A stretch of DNA of 64,000 nucleotides from Blastocladiella emersonii ATCC 22665 (GCA_025594325.1 JANHCV010000009.1:868001-932000); one strand, 5' to 3'; shown: positions 44,782 through 55,561, counted from the first letter of the stretch. Program-made: numbers and translations. Notes: generated by a model not told the origin, from the sequence alone.

Positions 44782-47700
44782 ATGGACCATCACCACGCCG
44801 CCGCCGCCGCGGACGGGTTTCTTCCGCCGCACCACCACCAGCAACCGACCATGCTACCGACGACCACGCCGTGGCGGACCTCGGCGCCCGCCTCGGCGGC
44901 GAGCAGCGCCGCGTCGTCGCCATCGACCAGCTCGTTCCCACCACATCCACCACCGCTTCCGCCACCACGGCCGCAGCCCGTGACCTCGTTTGCCCTCGCC
45001 ACGGGCGACCGGCTCCCACACGGCGACCTGTCGGACGCGCAGCTCGCGTCGCTGCTCGGTCGCCGGCTCGATGCGCTGGCCGAGCTGCACGCGCCCGCGG
45101 ACCTCGACCTCGACGACTCGGCCTCCACCACCCTCACACCCCTCAATGCCTCGCTGACATGCCAATCGGGCTGCTGGCACGCGTGGTCGCGGCAGACCTC
45201 TCCCACCACTGCCGCCACCGACCTCGCCGCGTGGCGGTCGCGGTGGGGCGTCGCGACGGCCGTGGCGCACACGCCCGTCGTCGCGCAGAAATCGTACCGC
45301 CACGAGAAGCGGTTCCTGTGCCCGCCGCCCACCATCGAGCTGACCGGGTGCCCGTGGTTCCCGACGCACCCGCTCGCAACGCCTGGCGCGCTGGGGGAGG
45401 CGGTTGCGGGTGTTCCGTCGTGGCTTCCGCCGGCAAGGACGCGCGACCTGCCCGGCGTCTCCGTCAGCATGCGCAACTCGTCCGACGTCCAGGACGACCC
45501 GCTCGCCGCGCTGTCAGTCGAGCAGCAGGCGAGAGACGGCGGCGTGTTCAGCCAGGACCTGTCGTCACAGCCGCTGCCGCTCGAGCCCGCGCTACCCGCA
45601 CCGACAGACGCAGCCGACGTCGTCCGCGGCGAGTGCGTGCACATCGGGACCCTCGGCTGGCTCGGCGCGACGCCCGCGCCCGACGCCGTCCTACCCCCGC
45701 CGCCTACTGACCCGGTGCCCTCTGCTGAGCCCGCACGCGCCGTGCCTGCTGTTGCTCCCGCACCACCACCGCCGCAGCAGCAGCTGCAGCCGCCGATGCC
45801 GGTTCTCACGTCCCTCCCGCCGTCGGCGCTCACGCGGACGACGCGCGCGGCACGGCAGGCGCGCGCCATTCCCGCTGCGGTAGCAGCAAAAGCTGCGGCT
45901 GCGGCTGCCGCCGCGAGGTCGGGCCCGCGCGTCCGCGGATCGCGCAAGGCGTGGGCCGAGGCTCCGGCCGCCGCGTCCTCCTCGACGTCGGCCGACGAGA
46001 ACGGCGAGCCGCCAGTGCGCGACCGCGACCGGCCGTTCGGCCCCGGCGCGAAGCGCACCAACGCCGCCGCGACCGCCCCACCCGCGCCGCCAGCCCCGCC
46101 GCAGCGGATCGCCAAGTACACGGGCCATCACCCGTGCGGCGACGTGCCCTCGGAAGCGTGGGCCGTGCGCCAGCTGTGGGTGAGCGACGTTGAGCAGAAG
46201 AAATCGTTCCGGTGCGTCTTCACCGTGCACCCGCCCGGCCCCTCCCAGGGCGCTGTCTACGCCGAGATCGCATCCCCGCCGATCCGCGTCATCACGAAAC
46301 CCAACAAGCGGCGGATCGCCATGGCGGGTCCCGCGCCGGGTCCCGCTGTCGGCGCGGTGATCGCCGGGTCGACGGTCGCCCTGTTCATGCGCATCCGCGC
46401 ACAGTGCGTCGCCACCAAGTACCTCGCCGTCGGCCACGCGCGCGCTGTGCCGGGCGCGGCTGTTGCCGCCGTCGTGGAACGCGTGCATGCCGATATGCCG
46501 GCGCCCGTCGTCCTGCAGCTTCCGAATACGACGGACGTCGCCGCGGTGACGGCCGTCAGCTACGCGTCCCCTGGCCCACCGCTCGCTTCCGCGCTGGTGC
46601 ACGCCGCGGAGCAGGAAGTAGGCGGCGGGCCGACCGTCAACCTGGGCGGCGGCGGGTCGTTCGACCCCGACCCGTCCCGCGTCGCGGCCAACTTCCACAC
46701 GGTGCGGCACGTGTTCCCGGGGGCGACCGAGCCCGCGGCCGTCGAGTTCCTCGCGTCGCCCGCGGCGTGGGCCGCGTTCCGGATCGAGGTCGTCGATGCG
46801 GTCGAGCGGAAGTCCAAGTTCATGCACCTCTCGCGGTGCGCGGACTGCGCGTGTCCCGCGGCCGCCGCCGCGGCGCCGGGGAGCGTCGTGCAGTACGGGA
46901 TGACGGTCGTCCTCGTCGACCCCGTCACGGGGCTCAAGTCGCGCGAGCTCGTGGTGCGGCGCGTGGATCGTGGTGCCGTCGCGGTTGTCGCGGAGGGATT
47001 GCTTCTCGAGGACTCGGTGCGCGGCGACGGGGTTGCGGGGGCCATGACGGCGACGGCGACGGTCGCGGGGACAACGACACCGGTCACCGGGTGGCCCGAC
47101 ATCCTGGCTGCCGCGACGACAGCGGCCGTCACCGCCGCGAGCTCGCGCACGTCGCGCGGGTCGTCGGGCAGCAGCAACCGCGCGCCGTCGGCGTCGCCCG
47201 GCCCGCTCGCGAGCGACACGGCGTCGACTGGATCCAGCACCTCAACCACGACAACGACGCGCTCCCGCGCCCCCGCAGCCGACCCCTTCACGCTACACCT
47301 GCACAGCGACCGGTGCACGCTGCACCCGTTCCCGAACCACCCGTGGGAGGTGCACGTCGCGCAACACCACGGTCCGGGTGGGGAACCGAGCGACATTCTG
47401 CCCAAAATCGACCCGGTGTCACAGCTGCACAAGATGGCCCTGCAGCTCAAGGACGACCCGGCGTACCCGGGCGCGTTCCTCGCGCTCGCCGACGGCCGCA
47501 TCGGGATCTACCGCCCGCCGCCGGCCGCCGTCGCGTTCTCGGCGCTCGAGGCGTCGGACGTCGTGTACACGGCCGCGGCCGCGGGGGCTGCCGCCTCAGG
47601 CGCGGAGCCGGGCACGAGTTTGGCGTCTCGGGGTGGGGCGCGGAAACGCCGGTCCCGCGCGAGCGGCGGGTCTACGACTTCCTCGCACTCGTCGTCCGGT

Positions 47701-48996
47701 TCCTCCTCAACGCGCGACGAGACCCCGGCCCCCGAAACCCCGGTCGACCCGTTCCCAACCGTCGCGGTCCCGACCCTCGGCGGCGCGCCGCGCGCGGCCC
47801 CGCAGGGCCAGCTGCTCGTCGACGTCACGGACGCGTGCGTGTGGACGCTCGTCGGCGTGCAGCGGAGCGAGGTGCAGCTTTACGTTCCGCCGCCGCGCGC
47901 GGCGAGAACGCAGTGGATCAGCGTGCCGAGAGCCGGCGCTGCGGGACACGGCGAGGTGTCGCAGCACGCCGCGCGCGTCCGCGCCGGTGCCGGCGAATTC
48001 CCGAAAATTCCGGCGGGGGTGGATGCCGCGGGGATGCCGGTCCGCACGCGCCGGCACTCGATCAGAGAGCCCGAACTCGTCGGTCGCGCGGGGGCGAGCG
48101 AACGGCTCGTGCCCGCGCCGCCGCTCGAGGTCCCCGTGTGCGTCCCGCAGCTCGCGCGGATGCCGGTCGTCGACGCGGTGCACGTCGCGCCGGGGTCGAC
48201 CGCCGATTTCACGGATTTGCGGGCGCTGCGCACCCTGGTCCTCACGGGCCGCGGGTTCACCTCGGGGTTCCGCGCCGCAGTCGCGGATATCGTGCTGGAC
48301 CTCGCCGTCGCCTCACCCACCCACGCGACCATCGTGGTTCCGCCGTTCGCTGACCTCCTCGCGCGCATGTGGCAGCCGCTCGCCGAGGGTTCTGGGGATG
48401 GCGTCCAGCTCGCGCCGCGGTACGCCGCCCTCGCGGCCTCGCCCGCCCACGTGCACCGGCTCCTCGACGACGAGCGGACGGCGCTGATCGCGTCGTCGGC
48501 CGCGCGCAACGTCGCGGTCGTCGGCGTGCCGGGCGCGGGTGGCGCGGGCGCAGAGACGGCGCGCGCGTCGCAGCGGCTCGTCGGGCTCGAGGTCAAGCTG
48601 CCGCGGGTGCCCGGCCAGCTGGTGGGTGGGGAGGAGGGGCCGAGGGAGCGGCGGAGTAAGCGCGCGCAGCGGCCGGGCGCGGACGCGGCGGTCGTGCAGC
48701 ACTGGGCGTTGGCGAGCTCGCCTTCTTCAAGTTCACGGTCGATCGTTAGCGCGCCGTCGTCCGACTCGGCCATCGGGTCGAGCCAGGCCACGGTCCTGTC
48801 GCAGCCGCACCCGACAGCGCTCGATTTTGCGCCGTCGCGCGGAGCCGCAGACGTGACGCGTCCGGTCCTCCTCCTGCCCTTGACGCTAGTGCGTCGCGAC
48901 GGCGTGGTCGTCGAGACGGGCCGGCGTCTCGTGGTCCCGCTCGCGCCGCCGGAGTTGGAAGCGGCGGGGCGGGTAGTGCATCATGTGGAATTATAG
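44782..48996 (+). CDS. CSL (Su(H)/Lag-1/RBP-J-like) transcription factor
   Basis: An intronless 1404-aa protein starts at the ATG at 44782 (MDHHHAAAAADG). The RHR-N DNA-contacting motif is conserved: QKSYRHEKRFLCPPPTIELT (about residue 170). The beta-trefoil part includes SFRCVFTVHPPGPSQG, IRAQCVATKYLAV, VVQYGMTVVLVDPVTGLKSR and DPVSQLHKMALQLKDD, all recognisable from RBP-J; a VTDACVWTLVGVQRSEVQLY segment follows. A C-terminal TIG/IPT-like domain ends PLTLVRRDGVVVETGRRLVV. Long low-complexity insertions between the blocks and a 170-residue Pro/Ser-rich N terminus explain the size, as in the fungal CSL class exemplified by Cbf12. In fission yeast, CSL proteins affect cell adhesion, lipid genes and cell-cycle fidelity, without Notch. 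Confidence 0.9.
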   Translation: MDHHHAAAAADGFLPPHHHQQPTMLPTTTPWRTSAPASAASSAASSPSTSSFPPHPPPLPPPRPQPVTSFALATGDRLPHGDLSDAQLASLLGRRLDALAELHAPADLDLDDSASTTLTPLNASLTCQSGCWHAWSRQTSPTTAATDLAAWRSRWGVATAVAHTPVVAQKSYRHEKRFLCPPPTIELTGCPWFPTHPLATPGALGEAVAGVPSWLPPARTRDLPGVSVSMRNSSDVQDDPLAALSVEQQARDGGVFSQDLSSQPLPLEPALPAPTDAADVVRGECVHIGTLGWLGATPAPDAVLPPPPTDPVPSAEPARAVPAVAPAPPPPQQQLQPPMPVLTSLPPSALTRTTRAARQARAIPAAVAAKAAAAAAAARSGPRVRGSRKAWAEAPAAASSSTSADENGEPPVRDRDRPFGPGAKRTNAAATAPPAPPAPPQRIAKYTGHHPCGDVPSEAWAVRQLWVSDVEQKKSFRCVFTVHPPGPSQGAVYAEIASPPIRVITKPNKRRIAMAGPAPGPAVGAVIAGSTVALFMRIRAQCVATKYLAVGHARAVPGAAVAAVVERVHADMPAPVVLQLPNTTDVAAVTAVSYASPGPPLASALVHAAEQEVGGGPTVNLGGGGSFDPDPSRVAANFHTVRHVFPGATEPAAVEFLASPAAWAAFRIEVVDAVERKSKFMHLSRCADCACPAAAAAAPGSVVQYGMTVVLVDPVTGLKSRELVVRRVDRGAVAVVAEGLLLEDSVRGDGVAGAMTATATVAGTTTPVTGWPDILAAATTAAVTAASSRTSRGSSGSSNRAPSASPGPLASDTASTGSSTSTTTTTRSRAPAADPFTLHLHSDRCTLHPFPNHPWEVHVAQHHGPGGEPSDILPKIDPVSQLHKMALQLKDDPAYPGAFLALADGRIGIYRPPPAAVAFSALEASDVVYTAAAAGAAASGAEPGTSLASRGGARKRRSRASGGSTTSSHSSSGSSSTRDETPAPETPVDPFPTVAVPTLGGAPRAAPQGQLLVDVTDACVWTLVGVQRSEVQLYVPPPRAARTQWISVPRAGAAGHGEVSQHAARVRAGAGEFPKIPAGVDAAGMPVRTRRHSIREPELVGRAGASERLVPAPPLEVPVCVPQLARMPVVDAVHVAPGSTADFTDLRALRTLVLTGRGFTSGFRAAVADIVLDLAVASPTHATIVVPPFADLLARMWQPLAEGSGDGVQLAPRYAALAASPAHVHRLLDDERTALIASSAARNVAVVGVPGAGGAGAETARASQRLVGLEVKLPRVPGQLVGGEEGPRERRSKRAQRPGADAAVVQHWALASSPSSSSRSIVSAPSSDSAIGSSQATVLSQPHPTALDFAPSRGAADVTRPVLLLPLTLVRRDGVVVETGRRLVVPLAPPELEAAGRVVHHVEL

Positions 48997-49042
48997 ATAG
49001 AACGAACGGGTTGGTTGGTCTTTGGCATTCATTTACATCACA

Positions 49043-51156
49043 TCAATCGTCAGCATCGCGGCTTGCGACCTGCGCCACGGCCCCGCGGAGCAGCGACGCG
49101 AGCCCGTGCAGCGCGGCGCTGGTGGCCGCGTAGTCGTTGGCGTCGAGGTGCGGCATCGGCCCTTGGTCGACGACGGTCTCGACCTCGCCGTCGTGCTCGT
49201 CGGGCGGCAGGAACCGCACGGGCGCGCCGAACCCGTTGGGCGCGGTCGCCGGGGTGAACACGCCGAGGTGCTCCTGCACGTCGAACAGCGTGGTCATGGC
49301 CGAGTCGAGCGTGAAGGTCATCGGGGCGAGGAGCGGGCCGGCGGAACTGGGTTCGGACCACGATGGTGCCGCCGGCTCGTACGCCGCAGCAGCAGCGTCC
49401 GCCGCCGCAGACCAGGCAGCAGTTGCCGCAGCCGCGGCCGCCGACGACGCGAGCGCGGCCCAGTCGTACGACCAGTCGGTGATCGAGTACGGGTACCGCG
49501 CCTCGTTCTGCGGCGGCGACACGTCGAGGTACAGGTTGAGCGGGAGTGCGGGAGAAGGCGGGGGAGGCGGCGACGCGACGGCCGCGGCTACGGCGCGCAC
49601 CGAGTGCGCCAGGTTCTGGATGTGCGACGCGGCCGACGTCGGGACGCTGGTCGTCGAGGGGAACGGCGACGACAGGGTCGGGACGAGCGCCGGCGGGTGC
49701 TGGTGAAGGTGGTGCGGGTGGTGGTGCAGGTTCTGGTGCAGCGCGATCGGCGACAGGAGCAGGCGGCCGGACCGCGTGCGCTTGCACGGGGCGAAATGGC
49801 CGCTGCCGCCTCCGACCGCGAGTCCGTGCCCGTGGTGGTGAGGGCGGGGAACGGGCGCCGAGTGGTACCCGCGATCCGGTTCTTGGGGCGGTGGGGGCGG
49901 GGGCGGAGGTACGAGCTCCTCGGTGCCCGGCGGGACCAGGTCGAACGGCGACGACGGCGCCGTGACGGGCGTCGGCAGCTGCGGGTCGATGATGGACGTG
50001 GACGTGGTGGTGGTCACCGAGAGCGCCGCGGGCCGACGCCGGCGCGGCGGTTGCGCAGCCGCCAGAGCCGTAGCGGCCGACGCGGACGCGGACGCAGACG
50101 TGGTGCGGCGGCGCGAGCGCGACTTGGCCTGCGTCTGCGGTGGTTGCGGCGGGCTCGGTGCCGCCGCGACCACCGACGAAGGAGCCGGCGACGTCGCCGG
50201 CACCACGGGCGCGGGCGCCGCGGGCGGCGGGTCGAACGGCGACGAAGGCCGTATACGCGCGACGAGCAGTCGGATCTCGGGGTCGGTCAGCGGCGGCAGG
50301 TTGCGCTCGGCGCGGATGGCGTGGATGTTGGCGTAGGTGGCGTCGACGACGACCGCGTCCGTGTCCACGTCGTGCGGGGCGGCGAGCAGCTCGAGGCCGT
50401 GCTTGACGCGCAGGGCCTCCTTCTGGCGCATGTTCTGGAACCAGATGCGCACGCTGCGCTCGGGCCAGCCGAGGGTCTACGGGGTCGCGCGTTAGGGGTG
50501 GGTCGTGGAGAGGGGTAGAGGGAGGGTGCGTGCCTCGGCAATCACCTCGCGCGCCTCGCTGTCGGGCCGCTTGGCCTTGCTGAAGATGGTCGCGAGGTAC
50601 TAGCCCGAGCCACAGCGTCAGCGCGCGTGTGATCACTCGCCCGATCACACGACCGTACCCGTCGCTGCGCATCGCCCGTACGCTCGCGCATGCGGTTCCC
50701 CTTGGCCGTCCGGCCGACGCGCACGAGGGCGCCGGTCCCTGCGGTGCCGCCGGCGGTCGTACCCGAGGTGGCGGTCGACGACGAGTCGCCGCTGCCGCTC
50801 GACGACGCGGTCGTGGTGCGGGTACGCGTCCGCGGGCGCGCGCGCGTCGCCGGTTCGGGATCGCCGTCTCCATCTTCGAGGAACACGGCGGCGGCGGCAA
50901 TAGCATCGGCCGCGGCGGCCGGGTCCTCGGCCGCGCTGGCGGCGGTGGTGGAACGACGCGTCACGCGGCGCGCGGGTTCGGGCGAATCGTCGCCGCCCGC
51001 GAGGTCGTCGTGGCCGCCGAACAGGTGGAACAGGTCGTCGTCGTCAGGGTGCGGGAGGTGCGTGTCGGCGGCGCGCGTCTCGCTTGGCGCGGGCGGGGGC
51101 GGCGCGTCGGCGGTCGTTGCGCGAGACCGCGTTGACGCGCGGCGCTTCGACTTCAT
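49043..51156 (-). CDS. homeodomain transcription factor
   Basis: Three exons: 51156–50659, 50599–50534 and 50476–49043; 665 aa. Joined, the homeodomain (about residues 150–210) reads KGNRMRERTGDAQRRYLATI, then FSKAKRPDSEAREVIAETLG and WPERSVRIWFQNMRQKEAL. The WFQN core with Arg five residues on is the recognition helix, although the usual N-R following WFQ is N-M here. Before it lies an acidic/Ser-rich arm; after it a long Pro/Ala/His-rich region likely to be disordered. The first intron uses GTACGG…CTAG; the second uses a GC donor (GCACGC…GTAG, 57 nt) and interrupts the homeobox between helix 2 and the turn. No clustered pheromone-receptor or partner homeodomain gene is seen, so there is no evidence that this is a mating-type locus. 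Confidence 0.85.
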
Positions 51157-51885
51157 GGTGGTGGCGGTGGTGATGGCGAGCGTGATGAAGGTGGGGGTGG
51201 AGGAGAGAGAGCGCAGCGGCCGGGGGCAGATGGCGGCGAGTCGACCGCGTCAGGTGCACGCGCGCGTGGGTGAGGAACAAGTTCGGGCAGGTGCAGATGC
51301 GGGAAAGACCGGGAGCCGGCGCGCCGGCGTGGAGCGGGAAGGGCGGGGCGGGTGATCGGGGCCGTCGACGCGGTCGCACACACGGTGGAACATTCGAGCG
51401 AGCGAGGGCGGGCGGGGAGAGAGAGCGCCGCGGACACGGGGGCGGGTCCCCGCGAACAACCAGCACCCGGGTCTCTTGCCCATCCGGTCGGCCCCGGTGT
51501 CAGACATGCCCGGTGAGACGGTGATCGGTTGCCAGTGGCGAGTGCGCGAGTCTTGAGACCGAGATCGCGCACACGCGGGGGCCGTGGTCGTGGTCGGCGG
51601 CGGTGGTCTCGGTGCTGCGCCACACACTGTCGCTGCCCGCGGGCCGCCCGTGTCTCGGTTGCTCCATGTGCCGGGCGGTGTGGGCGCCGCGAGAACTCTC
51701 CCGCGGGGGAAACCGCCGAACGCGACGCAGCTGCACCACGACGCGTCTGTCAGGTGAGCCGGGTGCCACTCGTGTCGCACAGCCGGCTCCGTCTCCTGAG
51801 CCACTTTGCTCTCCGCGATCACCTCTCCCTGCCCCACCACTGAATGCATCGCTGACCCACGACGTAACCGACTCGACGCATCGGC
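51157..51885. other. intergenic promoter region between divergent genes
   Basis: About 730 nt lie between the homeodomain gene (-) and the SUN gene (+). No gene is supported; several open frames overlap but lack motifs. Confidence 0.45.
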
Positions 51886-54093
51886 ATGGAGGAGGAGCTC
51901 TCGACGCCCATGCGCACGCTGGCCGAGAGCCGCGCGCTCAAGTTCGTGTCGCCGCACTGGACCAACGTCGGCCCGCGCAAGCAGGACCTGCAGCTGCAGC
52001 GCGACGTCTTTGCCACGGGCCTCGCCCTCGCCGACGGCAAGCGCAGCAGCTTCGGCGCGTCCACCTCCTCGAATGCTCCGCCTGCTGCCGGCGAGAGACT
52101 CCCGCTGCGCCCCATCGGCGTGCAGGGCAACCGCACCGCTTCAGCTGCGGCCGCCGGTGCTGCAGCACCGAGCGCGCTCGAGGGCGCTCGCACAAGCGGC
52201 AGCAGCAAGTTCGCGTCCTCGACCGCCGCATCGCTCACCGCCCTCGCGGCCCAGCGCAACCGCGCTACCAACTTCCCGCCGCCCGTCTCGGGCATCGACC
52301 TGCACGCCCGCCCGCCACCGCCATCCTCCTCCTCCGCGGCGGCCCTGAGCGCCTCGCACCCGCCACCCAAGTCGGCGCCCGCCGCGCACGGGTTCAGCTG
52401 GGGCCCGCGCGACGACTATGACCCGCCCGCCGCCCCCTCCGCCGCCGCTGCGCCCCGCCACGAGCGGCAACCGAGCTTTCCGCCCGACACTGCCGCCGAC
52501 CGCATGGACCGCTCCGTGAACACGGACGAGCAGATGCTCTTGCGCTCGGGCAAAAAGTACGGGTACCGGAGCAGCAGCGCCACCAGCGTCTTCTCCGCCA
52601 CCGCCGGCAGCTCCGCCGGCGCCTACAACCAGCCGACCCCGCGGCCCGTCCCGACCGCCGCGCCGCACCCGTACCGCCACCCGCCACCACCCGCGCCGCC
52701 GCGCCCGACGTTGGGGGCGGTGCTCGCGCCCGTTGCCGCCCAAGTCTACGACGCGGCGCGCGCAGCTGTGCTCGGGGTGCGGTTCGCCGTGACCGTCGTG
52801 TACCTCGCGGTCCTGCTGATCCTCGACACGGCCGTCACCCGGCCCACCGCGTTCCTCCGCGCGCAACTCGGTGTCGCACTCGCGCGGTCGGTGTGGGCCG
52901 CGCTCGCGTTTTTCCTCCTCGCCATGTGGATGTACGACCCAAGCCTCGTCGACCAGCCGCCGAAACCCGCGGCGGCGTGGTCGCCCGACCAGCTCGCGCG
53001 CCTCGACGTCGCCGCCGAGAACGTGCACGCGTTCGCCCGCGAACTCGACCTGCTCGCGGCCGACCTCGTCGAGCGCGGCGCGCGGGCTAAGGTCAGTCTC
53101 GCCCTCGACACGCAGCCGCGGCTACGCGTGCCGGTCATCCCGACCCCGGTGTTTGTGGGGGATGAGGGGGGGAAGCGCGACCCCGTGCAGGACGCGCAGG
53201 ACCAGATCGAGCGGCTCCTGGCGTCGATGCTCGGCGAGTCGGCCGCGCAGCTCGAGCAGTCGATCCAGGCCGCCGAGGCCGCCGTCGTCCCGCCCGCTGT
53301 TGCGCGGATCGAGAGCGAGGTCAAGCAGTCGATCGCGTTCGTTCAGACGGCGGTCGAGGAGCTCGACGCCGCGGTGCTCCCGCTCGCCGCCGAGAACGCG
53401 CAGGCGCCCGAACCTGAACCCGCCATCCCCGCCACGGACGACGTCCCGCCCCCGCCGCCAATACCGCTCGCCAACTACGCCGCGACGACGTACGGCGCGC
53501 GGCCCGTCGCCTCTGCCACCTCGCCGACGTACCGCTTCCCCGTCACTCCGCGCTGGTACCTCCCTGCGTTTCTCGGGGTCACGGCGCGCGCACACCCGCC
53601 CGCCACCGCCCTCGCCACGTCGGCGGATGCTACGCTCGACCCGCTCGTCCCTGGCCGGTGCTGGGCCACCCCCGCCAACGCCGGCGACGCGCGGCTGACC
53701 GTGCACCTCGCGCGGCCCGCAAGGCCCGTCGCGATTGCGATCGCGCACCTCACGCGCGACAACGCGCCGCGCGGGGATGTCTCCTCGGCGCCGCGCGCGT
53801 TCCGCGTTCTCGGCCGGGTCCATCACCCGCACGGGCAGCGTGGTGGGGGGTATGCGGCGGAAGACTGGCGCGTCCTGGTGCGCGGCGAGTACGTCGCGGG
53901 CGACGTGGAACGGCAAGAGTGGCCCGTCGATATGCGGCGCGTGGTCGCGGACGAGAGCGCGAAGCTTGACCAGGTCCGGCTCGTGGTCGAGGAGAACCAC
54001 GGGAATACCGCGTTCACGTGTGTGTACCGCGTCGAGGTGCTCGCGCCCGCGGATGCGAGGGGGGATGGCGAGGAGGGGGAGGGGGTGGAGTGA
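51886..54093 (+). CDS. SUN-domain nuclear-envelope protein
   Basis: The 735-aa protein has no intron. Residues about 1–290 are Ser/Ala/Pro-rich and would face the nucleoplasm. Two hydrophobic segments follow: RFAVTVVYLAVLLILDTAV (about 303–321) and SVWAALAFFLLAMWMY (about 335–350). The next ~230 residues are helical (coiled-coil-like: EDAQDQIERLLASMLGES-type). The C-terminal SUN domain (about 585–725) shows GRCWATPANAGDARLTVHLA, APRAFRVLGR, RQEWPVD and the hallmark HGNTAFTCVYRVEVL. SUN proteins pair with KASH proteins across the nuclear envelope. The length and order fit Sad1-type fungal SUN proteins. Confidence 0.9.
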   Translation: MEEELSTPMRTLAESRALKFVSPHWTNVGPRKQDLQLQRDVFATGLALADGKRSSFGASTSSNAPPAAGERLPLRPIGVQGNRTASAAAAGAAAPSALEGARTSGSSKFASSTAASLTALAAQRNRATNFPPPVSGIDLHARPPPPSSSSAAALSASHPPPKSAPAAHGFSWGPRDDYDPPAAPSAAAAPRHERQPSFPPDTAADRMDRSVNTDEQMLLRSGKKYGYRSSSATSVFSATAGSSAGAYNQPTPRPVPTAAPHPYRHPPPPAPPRPTLGAVLAPVAAQVYDAARAAVLGVRFAVTVVYLAVLLILDTAVTRPTAFLRAQLGVALARSVWAALAFFLLAMWMYDPSLVDQPPKPAAAWSPDQLARLDVAAENVHAFARELDLLAADLVERGARAKVSLALDTQPRLRVPVIPTPVFVGDEGGKRDPVQDAQDQIERLLASMLGESAAQLEQSIQAAEAAVVPPAVARIESEVKQSIAFVQTAVEELDAAVLPLAAENAQAPEPEPAIPATDDVPPPPPIPLANYAATTYGARPVASATSPTYRFPVTPRWYLPAFLGVTARAHPPATALATSADATLDPLVPGRCWATPANAGDARLTVHLARPARPVAIAIAHLTRDNAPRGDVSSAPRAFRVLGRVHHPHGQRGGGYAAEDWRVLVRGEYVAGDVERQEWPVDMRRVVADESAKLDQVRLVVEENHGNTAFTCVYRVEVLAPADARGDGEEGEGVE

Positions 54094-54226
54094 GTGTGAG
54101 GATTGGTATATATATGAACTTACACTTGCAGGACTGTGGCGATGGTGAGACAGGACGGGAAGGGATCCGCGGCGGCTCGCGCGCCAGCCGAAGGAAGGAG
54201 GCGTGAGCGCGAGATCACAGCACAGA

Positions 54227-54837
54227 TCACGGCCCGCTTGGGTCGGGCAGGTTGGCCAACGAAACAATGAGCTCCACCTCAATACTCTCAGCCGACGCGA
54301 TCGCAGGTTCCGCGACGAGAACGCTCGACATGAGGCAGTGCTCGTCCGCCACGCCGGGCTGGTCCATGGAGAGAAACATGACGCGCTTCTCAATGACCTG
54401 CTGATCCTCACGGCGAACCAGCTGGATCTCGCACTTGAGCGCGGACCGGGACAGCGCGCACGTCTCGAGAAACACGCTGAGCTCCCACGCGCCAAAGTTC
54501 GGGAACCGCGACGGCCGCATGAAGCCCTGGATGAACCCGCTGCCGAACCGCGTCGGGAGCCATTCGTCCTCGGTCAAGAACCCGTCTCGCCACAGAGAAA
54601 CGGCCGTGGCGGTGGGGAGGAAGTTGAATCGCAAGCGGCCGCCGGGGAGGATGGTGCGGCCTGCTGGGTCGCACACGAACAGGGTCTACGATGCGGCGAG
54701 TTGAGTTGCGCGGCATGCATGAGCTGGCATCGTGAATGTACGTTGAGTTGCGTCATCCCGTTGAACTCGGAGGAGAAGGCGTTTGAAGTTGCGGTTCAGG
54801 GCGAGTTGCTGCCCAGACGCATCATGGACACGATCAT
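54227..54837 (-). pseudogene. MATH-like protein, copy 1 (Trp codon replaced by TGA)
   Basis: Exons 54837–54742 and 54685–54227 (56-nt intron) align codon for codon with the neighbouring gene 54939–55561. Codon 14 is TGA where the neighbour has TGG (SPW). The body reads GFLTEDEWLPTRFGSGFIQG, FPNFGAWELSVFLETCALS and EIQLVRREDQQVIEKRVMFL, then a hydrophobic C-terminal strand ending VELIVSLANLP. It resembles the MATH half of the MATH/BTB gene at 55908–56923 but has no BTB domain. Such proteins act as substrate adaptors for Cul3 ligases when a BTB is present. Translation from a downstream start (none obvious) would be needed for function. Confidence 0.6.
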
Positions 54838-54938
54838 GCTTGACGTTGAGAGGCAGGTGGAGTGAGGGGTGAGGTATGTACAGGAGGTTTATTGCGTATG
54901 ACAGACTCGGATCACATCGCGCATCACAGAGCAACGCA

Positions 54939-55561
54939 TCAGGCGAGCGAAACAACGAGCTCGACCTCGACGTTCTTGTGTGCGATCGCGGGTTCCTTGA
55001 CGACCACGCTCGACATGAGGCAGAACTCATCGATCATGCCCGGCTGGTCCATCGAGAGGAACACGACGCGCTTCTCGATCGGCTGTTGATCTTCCTTGTT
55101 CACCAGCTGGATCTCGAACTTGAGCACCGACGGCGTGTAGTCGCACGTCTCCAGGAACACGCCAAACTCCCACGCGCCAAAGTTCGGGAACCGCGACGGC
55201 CGCATGAAGACTTGGATGAAGCCGCCCCCGAGTCGTGTCGGCAGCCACTCGTCGTCGGTGATGAAGCCGTCTCGCCACAGGCTGTGCGACCCGGGGCCGG
55301 GGAGGAACTTGAAGCGGATGCTGCCGTTGGGAAGCGTGGTGCGGCCAGCGGGGTCGCGCTTGAACAGGGTCTATGGCAAGGGCTGAGGTGAGCTAATCGA
55401 TGTTCATGGGATTTCGTAGAGAGGCATACTTTGATTTCAGTCATGCCGTTCGCTGCAGTGAGGGAGGAGACGTCCATGGTCTCGTTCCAGGGCGACTTAC
55501 CGAGACACCGGTTGGACACGATCATGCTTTCCATCACGAAGCGAGAATCGCGAAAACTCAT
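54939..55561 (-). CDS. MATH-like protein, copy 2
   Basis: Exons 55561–55430 and 55370–54939 with a 59-nt intron (GTATGC…ATAG); 187 aa from the ATG at 55561, or 175 aa from 55525. Conserved segments: SPWNETMDVSSLTAANGMTE, GFITDDEWLPTRLGGGFIQV, FPNFGAWEFGVFLETCDYT, then EIQLVNKEDQQPIEKRVVFL. The protein stops after VELVVSLA, just where the BTB domain begins in the third family member, so it is a stand-alone MATH-like module. It is a recent tandem duplicate of the gene at 54227–54837. Confidence 0.65.

Noticed and set aside
44790-46827. Long minus-strand ORFs opposite the CSL gene
   Set aside because: Antisense shadows of GC-rich coding sequence without any domain.
49022-50518. 498-codon Arg-rich plus-strand ORF
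   Set aside because: Antisense to the homeodomain gene, whose exon 3 has sensible composition and a spliced homeodomain.
49043-51156. Mating-type (HD) locus
   Set aside because: Only one homeodomain gene is present, with no divergently paired partner or pheromone/receptor gene in the window.
44782-54093. Secondary-metabolite or developmental gene cluster
   Set aside because: CSL, homeodomain and SUN genes have separate promoters and unrelated roles; no biosynthetic enzymes are adjacent.
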